Assembly: GCF_037076345.1 (NCBI RefSeq)
Contig: NZ_AP024702.1
Span: 2,480,001 to 2,544,000 of the forward strand
Length of the DNA stretch: 64,000 bases
Direction: 5' to 3'
Source: Haloferula helveola
GTDB taxonomy: Bacteria; Verrucomicrobiota; Verrucomicrobiia; Verrucomicrobiales; Akkermansiaceae
Below, one piece after another: positions 51,522 to 59,117 of this stretch. The number at the start of each line of letters is the position of its first letter. The first letter of the stretch is position 1. The notes beneath the pieces were generated by a model. It worked only from the letters and a program-made list of their open reading frames with translations, had not been told where the DNA came from and ran no database searches. A program made the translations under genes and the position numbers.

Positions 51522-52514
51522 AAATCCCGTTTCACTCCCGCCCTCGCCGCCATCCTGATGGCGCTACCCGCGGCCCACGCCCAGCGCTTCCAGCAGGAAG
51601 CCATGCTGGTCTTCAGCGACGCTGACTACGAGCGCGTCTGGATCGCCGATGCCAACAAGGCGAGCATCCTCTACTTCGAGACCGAACAAGGCGTCGACTC
51701 GAAGAAGATGAGCATCTCCGAGCCACAGTCGATCTGGCTGATGGAACCGCCGGAATACACCGAGGCCATGGAGCTCTACCAAGGCCGCAAGTACGAGGAA
51801 GCCCGCGAGAAGTTCGCGACGGTGCGCGAGAAGTACAAGAAGCTGATCACGCTGCCCGACAACCACTCGAGCCTCGCTGCTTTCTACGAAATGGAATGCC
51901 TCCGCAAGCTGGGCATGCTCGACGAGCTTGCCGAGGCGGAGAAGACCTTCCTGCCGGACGACCGCAACAGCCTGACCCGCGAACATCACCTGAAGCAACT
52001 CGACCTCTACACGATGTGGGAAGCGGTGCGGGTTAAGGAATGGCCGCGTCTTGAACTGATGGCCAAGGAGTGGCTCGAGAAGAACATTCCCGGTTACCAG
52101 CGTGCGCAGGTCGGTTACTGCCTCGGACTTTCGCTCGAGGGCCAGAAGCGGCCGATCGAGGCGATCAACGCCTACAACATCGGCATGACCGCCGATACCG
52201 GGGCTTCCGAGCGCATCACATCCGAGTCGGCGCTCAACGCGCTGCGTCTCTACCAGGAAGACGAGACAGTGAAGCTGGCGGTCAAGCTGTACGGCACGCC
52301 CGACGAGGACCCGGACTCAAGCGGCATGCTCAAGCTCCGGGAAGCCGCCTCGCTTGCCTCGCTCTACGAGCTGACGCTCGGCGGCGGCCAGCCGCTTCCG
52401 GCATCGGCCAAGGGCCTGCTCAAGTACAAGGACGACAGCAAGCCGAAGCCCGCTCCCGAGAAAGAGGAGGGCGAGAAGCCGAAGGAAGATCCGAAGAAGA
52501 AAAAGGACAAGTAA
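51522..52514 (+). CDS. TPR-like exported protein with charged C-terminus
   Basis: A 330-residue exported protein (MKSRFTPALAAILMALPAAHA sets the start at 51522, not the in-frame codon at 51483). Helical repeats are weak but visible (LYQGRKYEEAREKFATVREK; KRPIEAINAYNIGMTAD). The last ~35 residues are mostly Lys, Glu and Pro (PKPAPEKEEGEKPKEDPKKK). It ends the Exb operon, 16 bases before a strong terminator. Its role with the motor is unknown. Confidence 0.82.
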   Translation, partial: KSRFTPALAAILMALPAAHAQRFQQEAMLVFSDADYERVWIADANKASILYFETEQGVDSKKMSISEPQSIWLMEPPEYTEAMELYQGRKYEEAREKFATVREKYKKLITLPDNHSSLAAFYEMECLRKLGMLDELAEAEKTFLPDDRNSLTREHHLKQLDLYTMWEAVRVKEWPRLELMAKEWLEKNIPGYQRAQVGYCLGLSLEGQKRPIEAINAYNIGMTADTGASERITSESALNALRLYQEDETVKLAVKLYGTPDEDPDSSGMLKLREAASLASLYELTLGGGQPLPASAKGLLKYKDDSKPKPAPEKEEGEKPKEDPKKKKDK

Positions 52515-52532
52515 GCCTTCCCTGATTTCACG

Positions 52533-52565
52533 GCGGCTGCGGGTGTTCCCGCAGCCGCTTTTTTT
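52533..52565 (+). terminator. Rho-independent terminator of the Exb operon
   Basis: A perfect 11-bp GC-rich stem (52533-52543 with 52548-52558), TGTT loop and seven T (52559-52565). Confidence 0.95.
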
Positions 52566-52656
52566 GTGCAAGAGTTCACGCTCAACGGGTCAGCGGCGAA
52601 AGGGCAGGTTTACTTCGGCGTATCGGCGGGTTACCCAGATCCGACACCGACCCGCC

Positions 52657-54021
52657 ATGATCCGTCCTCTCGCCTTTATCCTGCTGCTCGCCGCCTCGGC
52701 ATTCGCCAAGCCCAACATCCTTTTCATCATCACCGACGATCTCGGTTACGGAGACCTCGGCTGTTACGGGCAGAAGCATTTCAAGACTCCGGTGCTCGAC
52801 GGCCTCGCGAAGAACGGCCTGCGGTTCACCGACCACTACTCCGGCACGACGGTCTGCGCGCCTTCCCGTTGCGCGTTGATGACCGGCCGTGATACCGGGC
52901 ATGCCTCGATCCGCGGCAACGGAGCCTTCACCTTGCTCCCCGACCCGCAGGATCCGACGATCGCCTCGATGCTGAAGTCGGCCGGCTACCGCACGGCGAT
53001 GATCGGCAAGTCGTGCGTCACCGGAAATACGCAGGATCCGAAGGTCGTGCTGAACAAGGGCTTCGATGTCTTCTACGGGACCACCAGCCATGTCGACGGC
53101 CACTGGCGCTACCCCGAGTTCATTTACGACCAGGCCGAGAAGGTGACCCTCAAGGGCAACTCGCTCCACGACGGGGATCAGTACGATGCCGAACTCTACA
53201 CCAAGCGTGCCGAGAAGTTCATCGCCGAGACCGAGGGCCCGTTCTTCCTTCTGCTGTCCTACCCGATCCCCCACGCTTCCGTGCTGGCCCCCAAGGGAGG
53301 GGAGGCCGACATCCCGAACGACGTCGACTACATGCCGAAGAAGTTCCACTACTCGCAGGTCAAGGGCGTGAAGGGGAACTACGGTGGCATGGTCATGGCG
53401 ATCGATGATTACGTCGGGCGTTTGATGAAGGCGCTGGAGTCGAAGGGCGTGAGCGATGACACCCTGATCCTTTTCACGAGCGACAACGGTTCGCACTTCG
53501 AGGGTGGCTACAAGGCACAGATGCTCGACTCGAACGCGCCGCTCCGTGGGGGCAAGCGGGACCTCTACGAGGGTGGCATCCGGGTGCCGCTCATCGCCCA
53601 CTGGCCGAACGGCATCAAGACCCCCGGCGAGCCTTCGCATCCGTCCGCGTTCTGGGACTTCATGCCGACCGCCTGTGAGCTCGCGGGGATCGAGGTGCCT
53701 GCCGGGATCGAAGGCATTTCCTATGCGCCGACGCTCACCGGCAAGGGCGAGCAGAAAAAGCACGAGTACCTCTACTGGGAGTTCCACGAGCAAGGTGGCC
53801 GACGGGCGCTGCGCGTTGGCGACTGGAAGTTGGTCCAGTACGGTCTCAAGCCCGGTGGCAAGTTCGGCAAGCCGCAGCTTTTCGATCTGAGCAAGGACAT
53901 CGGTGAGCAGAACGATCTCGCCGCGAAGCACGCGGACCGGGTGAAGGAGATGATGTCGACGATGGACGCGGCCCGTGTGGAGAGCCCCCGCTTCAAGCAG
54001 GCGGGGCTGGACGGGCTGTGA
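52657..54021 (+). CDS. Sulfatase, exported, Cys-type
   Basis: Exported arylsulfatase-type enzyme of 454 residues; MIRPLAFILLLAASAFAK sets the start at 52657. The active-site motif CAPSR has Cys67, to be converted to formylglycine, followed by CALMTGR. Metal residues are in FIITDDLGYGDLG near the start, and FTSDNGSHFEGG holds the second half of the site. It removes sulfate from polysaccharides or other esters. A maturation enzyme (anSME or FGE) is needed and was not seen in this window. Confidence 0.93.
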   Translation: MIRPLAFILLLAASAFAKPNILFIITDDLGYGDLGCYGQKHFKTPVLDGLAKNGLRFTDHYSGTTVCAPSRCALMTGRDTGHASIRGNGAFTLLPDPQDPTIASMLKSAGYRTAMIGKSCVTGNTQDPKVVLNKGFDVFYGTTSHVDGHWRYPEFIYDQAEKVTLKGNSLHDGDQYDAELYTKRAEKFIAETEGPFFLLLSYPIPHASVLAPKGGEADIPNDVDYMPKKFHYSQVKGVKGNYGGMVMAIDDYVGRLMKALESKGVSDDTLILFTSDNGSHFEGGYKAQMLDSNAPLRGGKRDLYEGGIRVPLIAHWPNGIKTPGEPSHPSAFWDFMPTACELAGIEVPAGIEGISYAPTLTGKGEQKKHEYLYWEFHEQGGRRALRVGDWKLVQYGLKPGGKFGKPQLFDLSKDIGEQNDLAAKHADRVKEMMSTMDAARVESPRFKQAGLDGL

Positions 54022-54109
54022 CCGGACTACTTTTCGAAATGTCGTAGCCGTCTGGAAGCAAACGGCGACGTCCGATTTGTGGTAAGAGCAGGCCGCTGAC
54101 TGCACAAGC

Positions 54110-54173
54110 GGACCGCGCGAGCCCACTCGCGCATTTGCCGGACTAACGGGGCGCGAGTGGGCACGCGCGGTCC
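54110..54173. repeat. REP-like element, 23-bp inverted repeat with one mismatch
   Basis: The left arm (54110-54132) is identical to the arm at 10480-10502; the right arm (54151-54173) differs by one base from 10520-10542. The 18-base loop is different. It lies in the 519-base gap between the sulfatase and SH3 genes. Confidence 0.85.
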
Positions 54174-54228
54174 TTTGGATCAGGCGAACTCCCGGCCGTC
54201 AAAGTGGCTCGTGGAGCGGAGTGGATCA

Positions 54229-54330
54229 CCACGACCGGAGAGGGAAAAAACCCATGAAATCCCTCTCCGGTCGTGGATCACCGTGACAGGTCGGGGGACA
54301 AACCCAGAGAAACTCCCCGACCTGCCACGG
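54229..54330. ncRNA. Tandem hairpins with unlike stems and like loops
   Basis: Hairpin 1 has a perfect 17-bp stem (54229-54245 with 54260-54276); hairpin 2 a 16-to-17-bp stem with one mismatch (54281-54297 with 54314-54330). The stems differ in sequence but both loops have AAACCCA followed two bases later by GAAA. This could be a structured RNA, or DNA sites made by repeated insertion. The region 54022-54540 has no gene; a CGTAGCC-type segment is at 54047. Confidence 0.45.
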
Positions 54331-54540
54331 AACCATCCACGAGAAAATGTTTAGCAGCACCGGTGCCAAGTTTTCGGTGGGCGATTCGATTCCGGGGCGC
54401 ATTTTTTTGGAAAGGGCCCCTTCGGTGCGCCCCCTTCATGGTCGGATTTTTCCGCCATGAGCGTGCCGCATGTTCGGGACAAACTGTCCGTACCTGACTT
54501 GGCTCTTGGAACTGACGATCCGACGGGACAGCATCCGAAC

Positions 54541-54882
54541 ATGCCTGAATTCGTGGCGAATGCGGACTATGAGGAGAAGGATAGCAACCCGATCCGATTG
54601 CGGGCGGGTGACGAGGTGACGGTCGGACCGGTCGACCGGGCGTGGCCGGGTTGGGTCTGGGCGGTGGATGGCAACGAGAACGATGGTTACGTTCCCGAGC
54701 AAATCCTCGAACCTCTCGGTGAGGGGCGATTTTCCGCGATGGAGGACTTCGATCCGACCGTGCTGCATGTCCGGCGTGGCGACGTCCTTGAGTCGCTGAA
54801 GCAGATTCACGGCTGGCACTGGTGCCGGAACGAGTCCGGCCAGCACGGATGGGTGGCCGGCTACCTCCTGCGCCCGCGCTGA
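54541..54882 (+). CDS. Tandem SH3-like domain protein
   Basis: A small cytoplasmic protein of 113 residues made of two SH3-like barrels: residues ~1-55 (FVANADYEEKDSNPIRLRAG, GWVWAVDGNENDGYVPEQIL) and ~60-113 (AMEDFDPTVLHVRRGD, GWHWCRNESGQHGWVAGYLL). No catalytic function is evident; a binding role is likely. An in-frame ATG at 54457 would add 28 residues without a domain, so 54541 is preferred; neither has an obvious ribosome site. Confidence 0.7.
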   Translation: MPEFVANADYEEKDSNPIRLRAGDEVTVGPVDRAWPGWVWAVDGNENDGYVPEQILEPLGEGRFSAMEDFDPTVLHVRRGDVLESLKQIHGWHWCRNESGQHGWVAGYLLRPR

Positions 54883-54972
54883 GTTGCCGAAAGCATCGGG
54901 TGTCCTTGAGCAACCGGCGCGGAGGTGCTAGCAGTCTCATCCGTGCGGACACGCCGAACAGGAGGTTGGTCG

Positions 54973-56817
54973 ATGCTGGCGATCGGGATCGCCCTGCTTT
55001 CGGCATCCTGCGATTCGCCCGGCAAGCGGGCGATGAAGGAACTGAGCGCCCGCAAGATCGAGGCGAGCGGGCCCGCCCTTTTGCGGGCGGTCGAGGAGAA
55101 CGACGTCTCCAACCTTCAACTGCTGCTGGCGGCCGGAGTCTTCACCGATCAGCGGGATGAGCAGGGACGCTCGCCGCTTCACCGGGCGATCGAAGCCGGG
55201 CAGATGGATGCGGCGTGGTTGTTGATCGACGGTGGAGCCGATGTCCACGCGGAGACCCCGGATGGCGTAACTCCTCTGACCCTGGCGGTGGTTTCCGAAC
55301 AGCAGGCGCTGGTGGACCGCTTGCTCGATGCCGGGGCGAAACCCGACGGACTCACACCGGACGGATCGATGCTCATTCCGTGGGCCATCCGCAACGGCAG
55401 GATCGACTTGGTCCGCAGCCTGATGAAAGGCGGAGCCGATCCCCACCAGAAGGACGTCGACGGCAACCCGCTGCTCCACGTCGCGATGGAAGCGGGACGC
55501 AAGCAGTTGGCGGCGGAGTTGGTTTCTCTCGGCGCGGATTGCGGAGCCACGAATGCGGCGGGCGAGTCGGCGCTGGTCATCGCGATCCGCAAAGGCTGGC
55601 GCGACCAGGTCGGCCCGCTGGTACGACGGGGGGCGGATCCGAACCTGCCGGATGCGGAAGGCCTCACGCCGCTGGAGCGTGCGATCCGGGAGGAAGACTT
55701 CAGCTTCGCCGCCGAGCTTGGCCGTCTTGGTGCGGTGCCGGCGGGTGGCAGCCTGGAAGTCGCGCTCGCCGATGCCTATGACCGCCGCGATGCTGACCGG
55801 GCCCGCTGGCTGCTGCGCTTCGGCGCGCGGCCCTCGCCAGATGGTGGACGTTGCCTCGTCCGTCAGGCGGTGGAGGATGACGAGATCGGATTCCTCCATC
55901 TGTTTCTCGGTTACACCGGAGTGCCCGACGGCTTGTTGTACGAGAACTGCCGTAGCGGCAGGACGCACATTGTCTCTTTGCTGCTCGCTCATGGTGCCAA
56001 CCCGAACCCGTGCCGAGCTCCGTTTCTCGAGACACCCTTCACTGCGGCTGTTTCCCGCTGTGGGGACGGGCTTGCGATGCGGCTGTTGGCAGCCGGCGCG
56101 AATCCGAACCTGCGTGGAGCTTCCGGCGCGCGTCCCCTGCACGTCGCGATCGCGCGCGGCCGACCGGCTTCCGTTCGGATGCTGCTCGGGGCGGGAGTCA
56201 ATGTGAACTCGCCGCTCGAGACCCCGGCCGACCCGAGATTTCTCAAGATGGTCCGGGGGGCGACGATGCGCTTCCTGTTGAAGAAGGACCAGCGGGTGAC
56301 TCCGTTGATGCTGGCGGTGGACAGTGGATCGGTCGAGACCGCGAGACTCCTGTTGGAACGAGGTGCCGACATCAATGTCTGGACCCGACGCCACCGGATC
56401 TGGCCGATCAACATCGCCGGCCGGAACAGCGACGTGCCGATGATGCGGCTGCTGCTCGGCAAGGATCCCCACGTCGAACAGCGGGAGGTCATCATCGATC
56501 TTTCCGACCAGCGCCTGCAGGTGTTCGGGACCTCGGGTGAGGAAATCTTCAACACCAAGGTGTCGACCGGGAGGAAAGGCTACGAGACGCGGACCGGAGA
56601 GTTCGCGATCACCAACCGCTACCGCCACTGGACTTCGACGATCTACAACGCGGGCATGCCCTACTTCCAACGCCTGAGTTGCAGCGACTTCGGTTTTCAC
56701 CAGGGCTACGTGCCGAGCTACCCGGCCTCGCACGGCTGCATCCGGGTGCCGGCCGGGAACGCTTCGAAGCTGTTCACCCTGCTCGAGCTCGGAGACCGGG
56801 TGCGGATTGTGCCGTGA
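54973..56817 (+). CDS. Ankyrin-repeat / L,D-transpeptidase fusion lipoprotein
   Basis: A 614-residue lipoprotein. The ATG at 54973 is chosen because AGGAGG lies at 54960-54965 and the signal peptide MLAIGIALLSASC ends in a lipobox; a GTG at 54925 is upstream. Residues ~30-480 are ankyrin repeats (GRSPLHRAIEAGQMDAAWLL; RVTPLMLAVDSGSVETARLL). Residues ~495-614 form a YkuD L,D-transpeptidase domain: VIIDLSDQRLQVF opens it and YPASHGCIRVP holds the catalytic Cys589 with its His. The enzyme should cross-link or trim peptidoglycan; the ankyrin part probably locates it by protein contact. This order is rare. Confidence 0.88.
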   Translation: MLAIGIALLSASCDSPGKRAMKELSARKIEASGPALLRAVEENDVSNLQLLLAAGVFTDQRDEQGRSPLHRAIEAGQMDAAWLLIDGGADVHAETPDGVTPLTLAVVSEQQALVDRLLDAGAKPDGLTPDGSMLIPWAIRNGRIDLVRSLMKGGADPHQKDVDGNPLLHVAMEAGRKQLAAELVSLGADCGATNAAGESALVIAIRKGWRDQVGPLVRRGADPNLPDAEGLTPLERAIREEDFSFAAELGRLGAVPAGGSLEVALADAYDRRDADRARWLLRFGARPSPDGGRCLVRQAVEDDEIGFLHLFLGYTGVPDGLLYENCRSGRTHIVSLLLAHGANPNPCRAPFLETPFTAAVSRCGDGLAMRLLAAGANPNLRGASGARPLHVAIARGRPASVRMLLGAGVNVNSPLETPADPRFLKMVRGATMRFLLKKDQRVTPLMLAVDSGSVETARLLLERGADINVWTRRHRIWPINIAGRNSDVPMMRLLLGKDPHVEQREVIIDLSDQRLQVFGTSGEEIFNTKVSTGRKGYETRTGEFAITNRYRHWTSTIYNAGMPYFQRLSCSDFGFHQGYVPSYPASHGCIRVPAGNASKLFTLLELGDRVRIVP

Positions 56818-56818
56818 A

Positions 56819-56913
56819 GGTAGGGTCGACCGCCCCCGGTCGACCGTTGAATGGCCGAACAGCTCCGACGACTTGGGCGGGGTGACGGACAAGCGAGGGC
56901 GCTTGTCCCTACC
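56819..56913. repeat. Composite element with GGTAGGG/CCTACC ends (95 bp)
   Basis: The left 28 bases (56819-56846) are the exact reverse complement of 38354-38381; the right unit (56887-56913) matches 38263-38288 in reverse complement with a one-base indel. The two loci therefore hold the same end units in opposite order. It lies between the ankyrin fusion and the radical SAM gene. Confidence 0.85.
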
Positions 56914-56923
56914 TTTGTCAACC

Positions 56924-58258
56924 CTACCCCCGCGCGTAGTACCGACAAAACGAGTCGAGCTGGCCATCCGGCCGGATGACATGGGTGCAGCAGCGGTCGA
57001 TGCGGTCCTCGTCCCAGTCCCACTCGTCCATGAAAGGCTTGATGAAGACGCGGAACGCGTGGCGCTCCTTCATCTCGTAGCGGTGGAGGATCTCGCCCAG
57101 CTCGGTGTTCTCACAGCCGCACCGGATCAGGTCGGCCAGCTCGTAGCGGACCTTGTCGCGGAGGAAGCCCTGCACTTCTGTGAAGTCGATGAACTCGGAA
57201 ATGCTGCGCACCCCGACCGGGGTCCGCAGCAAGTAGCCGATGATGGCGCAGTTCGGATCCCCGCACGGCAGAGGCGTCAGGTCGCGCTCGGAGAGCCGGC
57301 TCTCCGGATGGGCGAGCAATTCCAGCACGACGTCGGCCGCATTCAGCCGGCGGGACGTCGGTCCGGGCACGCGGCCGCTGCCGAAGGCGGGTTGGAACGA
57401 GACCCCGCGGCAGGCATCGAAGGGCAGGCCGACCTCGATCGTCGGCCAGACCTGGTCGAGGTTCGCCGGAGTGACGGTCATGGCGAGGGTGAAGGGGATG
57501 GCCTTCCGGTCGCACAGCCGCATGACCTCCATCTTGGTCGCCCGCAGGTCGGCGCCTCGCAATTCCTTCTGGCCGGCCTCACCCGGTCCGTCGAACTGAA
57601 GGTAGAGCTGGAAGGCCCCACGAGCGGCGCGCTCGGCGAGTCCGTCGAGGAACTCAGGGTCCTGCTTCAGCCGCAGACCGTTGGTGTTCAGCAGGCAGTA
57701 GTCGATCCGGGGCTCGGCGTGGATCCAGTCGAGAAGTTTGAAAAATTCCGGGTGCAGGGTCGGCTCACCTCCCGAGAGCTGGAGGATCTCGATGCTCCCC
57801 TTTCGATCGAGCACGCCCAGGATCCGCTCCCTGAGCTGTTCGAATGGATGATACAGCAAGCGGTCGGCATGGGTGCCGGTCGGAGAGTCGGCGAAGCAGG
57901 TCGGACATGCCAGATTGCAGGAGTCGACGATCTCGATCAGCGCGAGGCAGGTCGAGAGTTCCTCGGGGCCACCGGGCTTGCCGGCATTCTGGCCAAGCGT
58001 GCCCGGGGTGGCCGAGCCGCCGGACGGGCAGGCACACCCTGGCCCGCAGGCATTCGCCGGATCGCCCTTGGCCAGCCAGTGGAAGCGGGCGTCGGTGGCG
58101 ATGCAGACATCGTGCCCGCCATGGTCCGGACAGGTCCGGGTGAGGTAGACGCGACCCTTCTCCCCCTCGGCTTTCCACACCTCTCCCGGGCATGGCTTCC
58201 GGCAGACGGGGCACTTTGATGTCGTATGCTTCAGGGACTGCTTGAAGGTCGGGAGCAT
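56924..58258 (-). CDS. Radical SAM protein, Mj0619-like methyltransferase family
   Basis: A 444-residue radical SAM enzyme. The N-terminus has KCPVCRKPC and TRTCPDHGGHD, possible zinc ligands. The SAM cluster motif is Cys114-x3-Cys118-x2-Cys121 in SCNLACPTCFADS, with GGEPTLHPEF following. A Cys/Gly/Pro-rich insert of ~30 residues (CGPGCACPSGG) precedes the cluster. The C-terminal half has further Cys pairs (CGDPNCA; RCGCEN; DRCCTH). The fold resembles the family that includes Mj0619, which methylates a pterin; the substrate here is unknown. The start at 58258 is followed by MLPTFKQSLK. Confidence 0.8.
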   Translation of the reverse strand: MLPTFKQSLKHTTSKCPVCRKPCPGEVWKAEGEKGRVYLTRTCPDHGGHDVCIATDARFHWLAKGDPANACGPGCACPSGGSATPGTLGQNAGKPGGPEELSTCLALIEIVDSCNLACPTCFADSPTGTHADRLLYHPFEQLRERILGVLDRKGSIEILQLSGGEPTLHPEFFKLLDWIHAEPRIDYCLLNTNGLRLKQDPEFLDGLAERAARGAFQLYLQFDGPGEAGQKELRGADLRATKMEVMRLCDRKAIPFTLAMTVTPANLDQVWPTIEVGLPFDACRGVSFQPAFGSGRVPGPTSRRLNAADVVLELLAHPESRLSERDLTPLPCGDPNCAIIGYLLRTPVGVRSISEFIDFTEVQGFLRDKVRYELADLIRCGCENTELGEILHRYEMKERHAFRVFIKPFMDEWDWDEDRIDRCCTHVIRPDGQLDSFCRYYARG

Positions 58259-58260
58259 GA

Positions 58261-58788
<528 letters not shown>

Positions 58789-58822
58789 CCCGCCCCCCAG
58801 TTTTTCTCTGCTGTTTCATGGT

Positions 58823-58856
58823 CGGCCGCTTCCTTCGGGAAGCGGCCGTTCTTTTT
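58823..58856 (+). terminator. Rho-independent terminator of the PII gene
   Basis: A perfect 11-bp stem (58823-58833 with 58838-58848) closed by a TTCG tetraloop and followed by TTCTTTTT. Confidence 0.95.
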
Positions 58857-59117
58857 GAGGGACGGGGAAGGTCCCGTCCTTGAGAACTGACCACTCTGCC
58901 TGCGCCCCTTCGGGGCTAAAGAATACCGCAAGCGACGGGACCACGGGGTGAACCCCGTGGCTAACTGCCGACGCACCTTCGGCGCTCTCTTAGGTGGCAC
59001 GGTGGGTCATCGTGCCGGCGTGCCACGGCTGTAACGGCGTGGTGCGGCTGCGGACTTGCCGACTTGCCGACTTGCCGACTTGCCGGCGCGCTGCGGCTGC
59101 CGGACGTGCCAGCGTGG
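58857..59117. repeat. Intergenic region with hairpins and an octamer tandem repeat
   Basis: No gene is seen. GCCCC/GGGGC (58904-58916), CCACGGGG/CCCCGTGG with TGAA loop (58941-58960), and GTGGCACG/CGTGCCAC (58994-59026) are inverted repeats. GACTTGCC is repeated four times exactly at 59053-59084. It lies between the PII terminator and the stop of the transglutaminase gene. Confidence 0.75.

Noticed and set aside
54925-54972. GTG at 54925 as start of the ankyrin protein
   Set aside because: The ATG at 54973 has a perfect AGGAGG site eight bases upstream and starts a lipoprotein signal.
56924-58258. Radical SAM protein as the sulfatase maturase
   Set aside because: It lacks the layout of anaerobic sulfatase maturases, is not next to the sulfatase gene, and better fits the Mj0619-like family.
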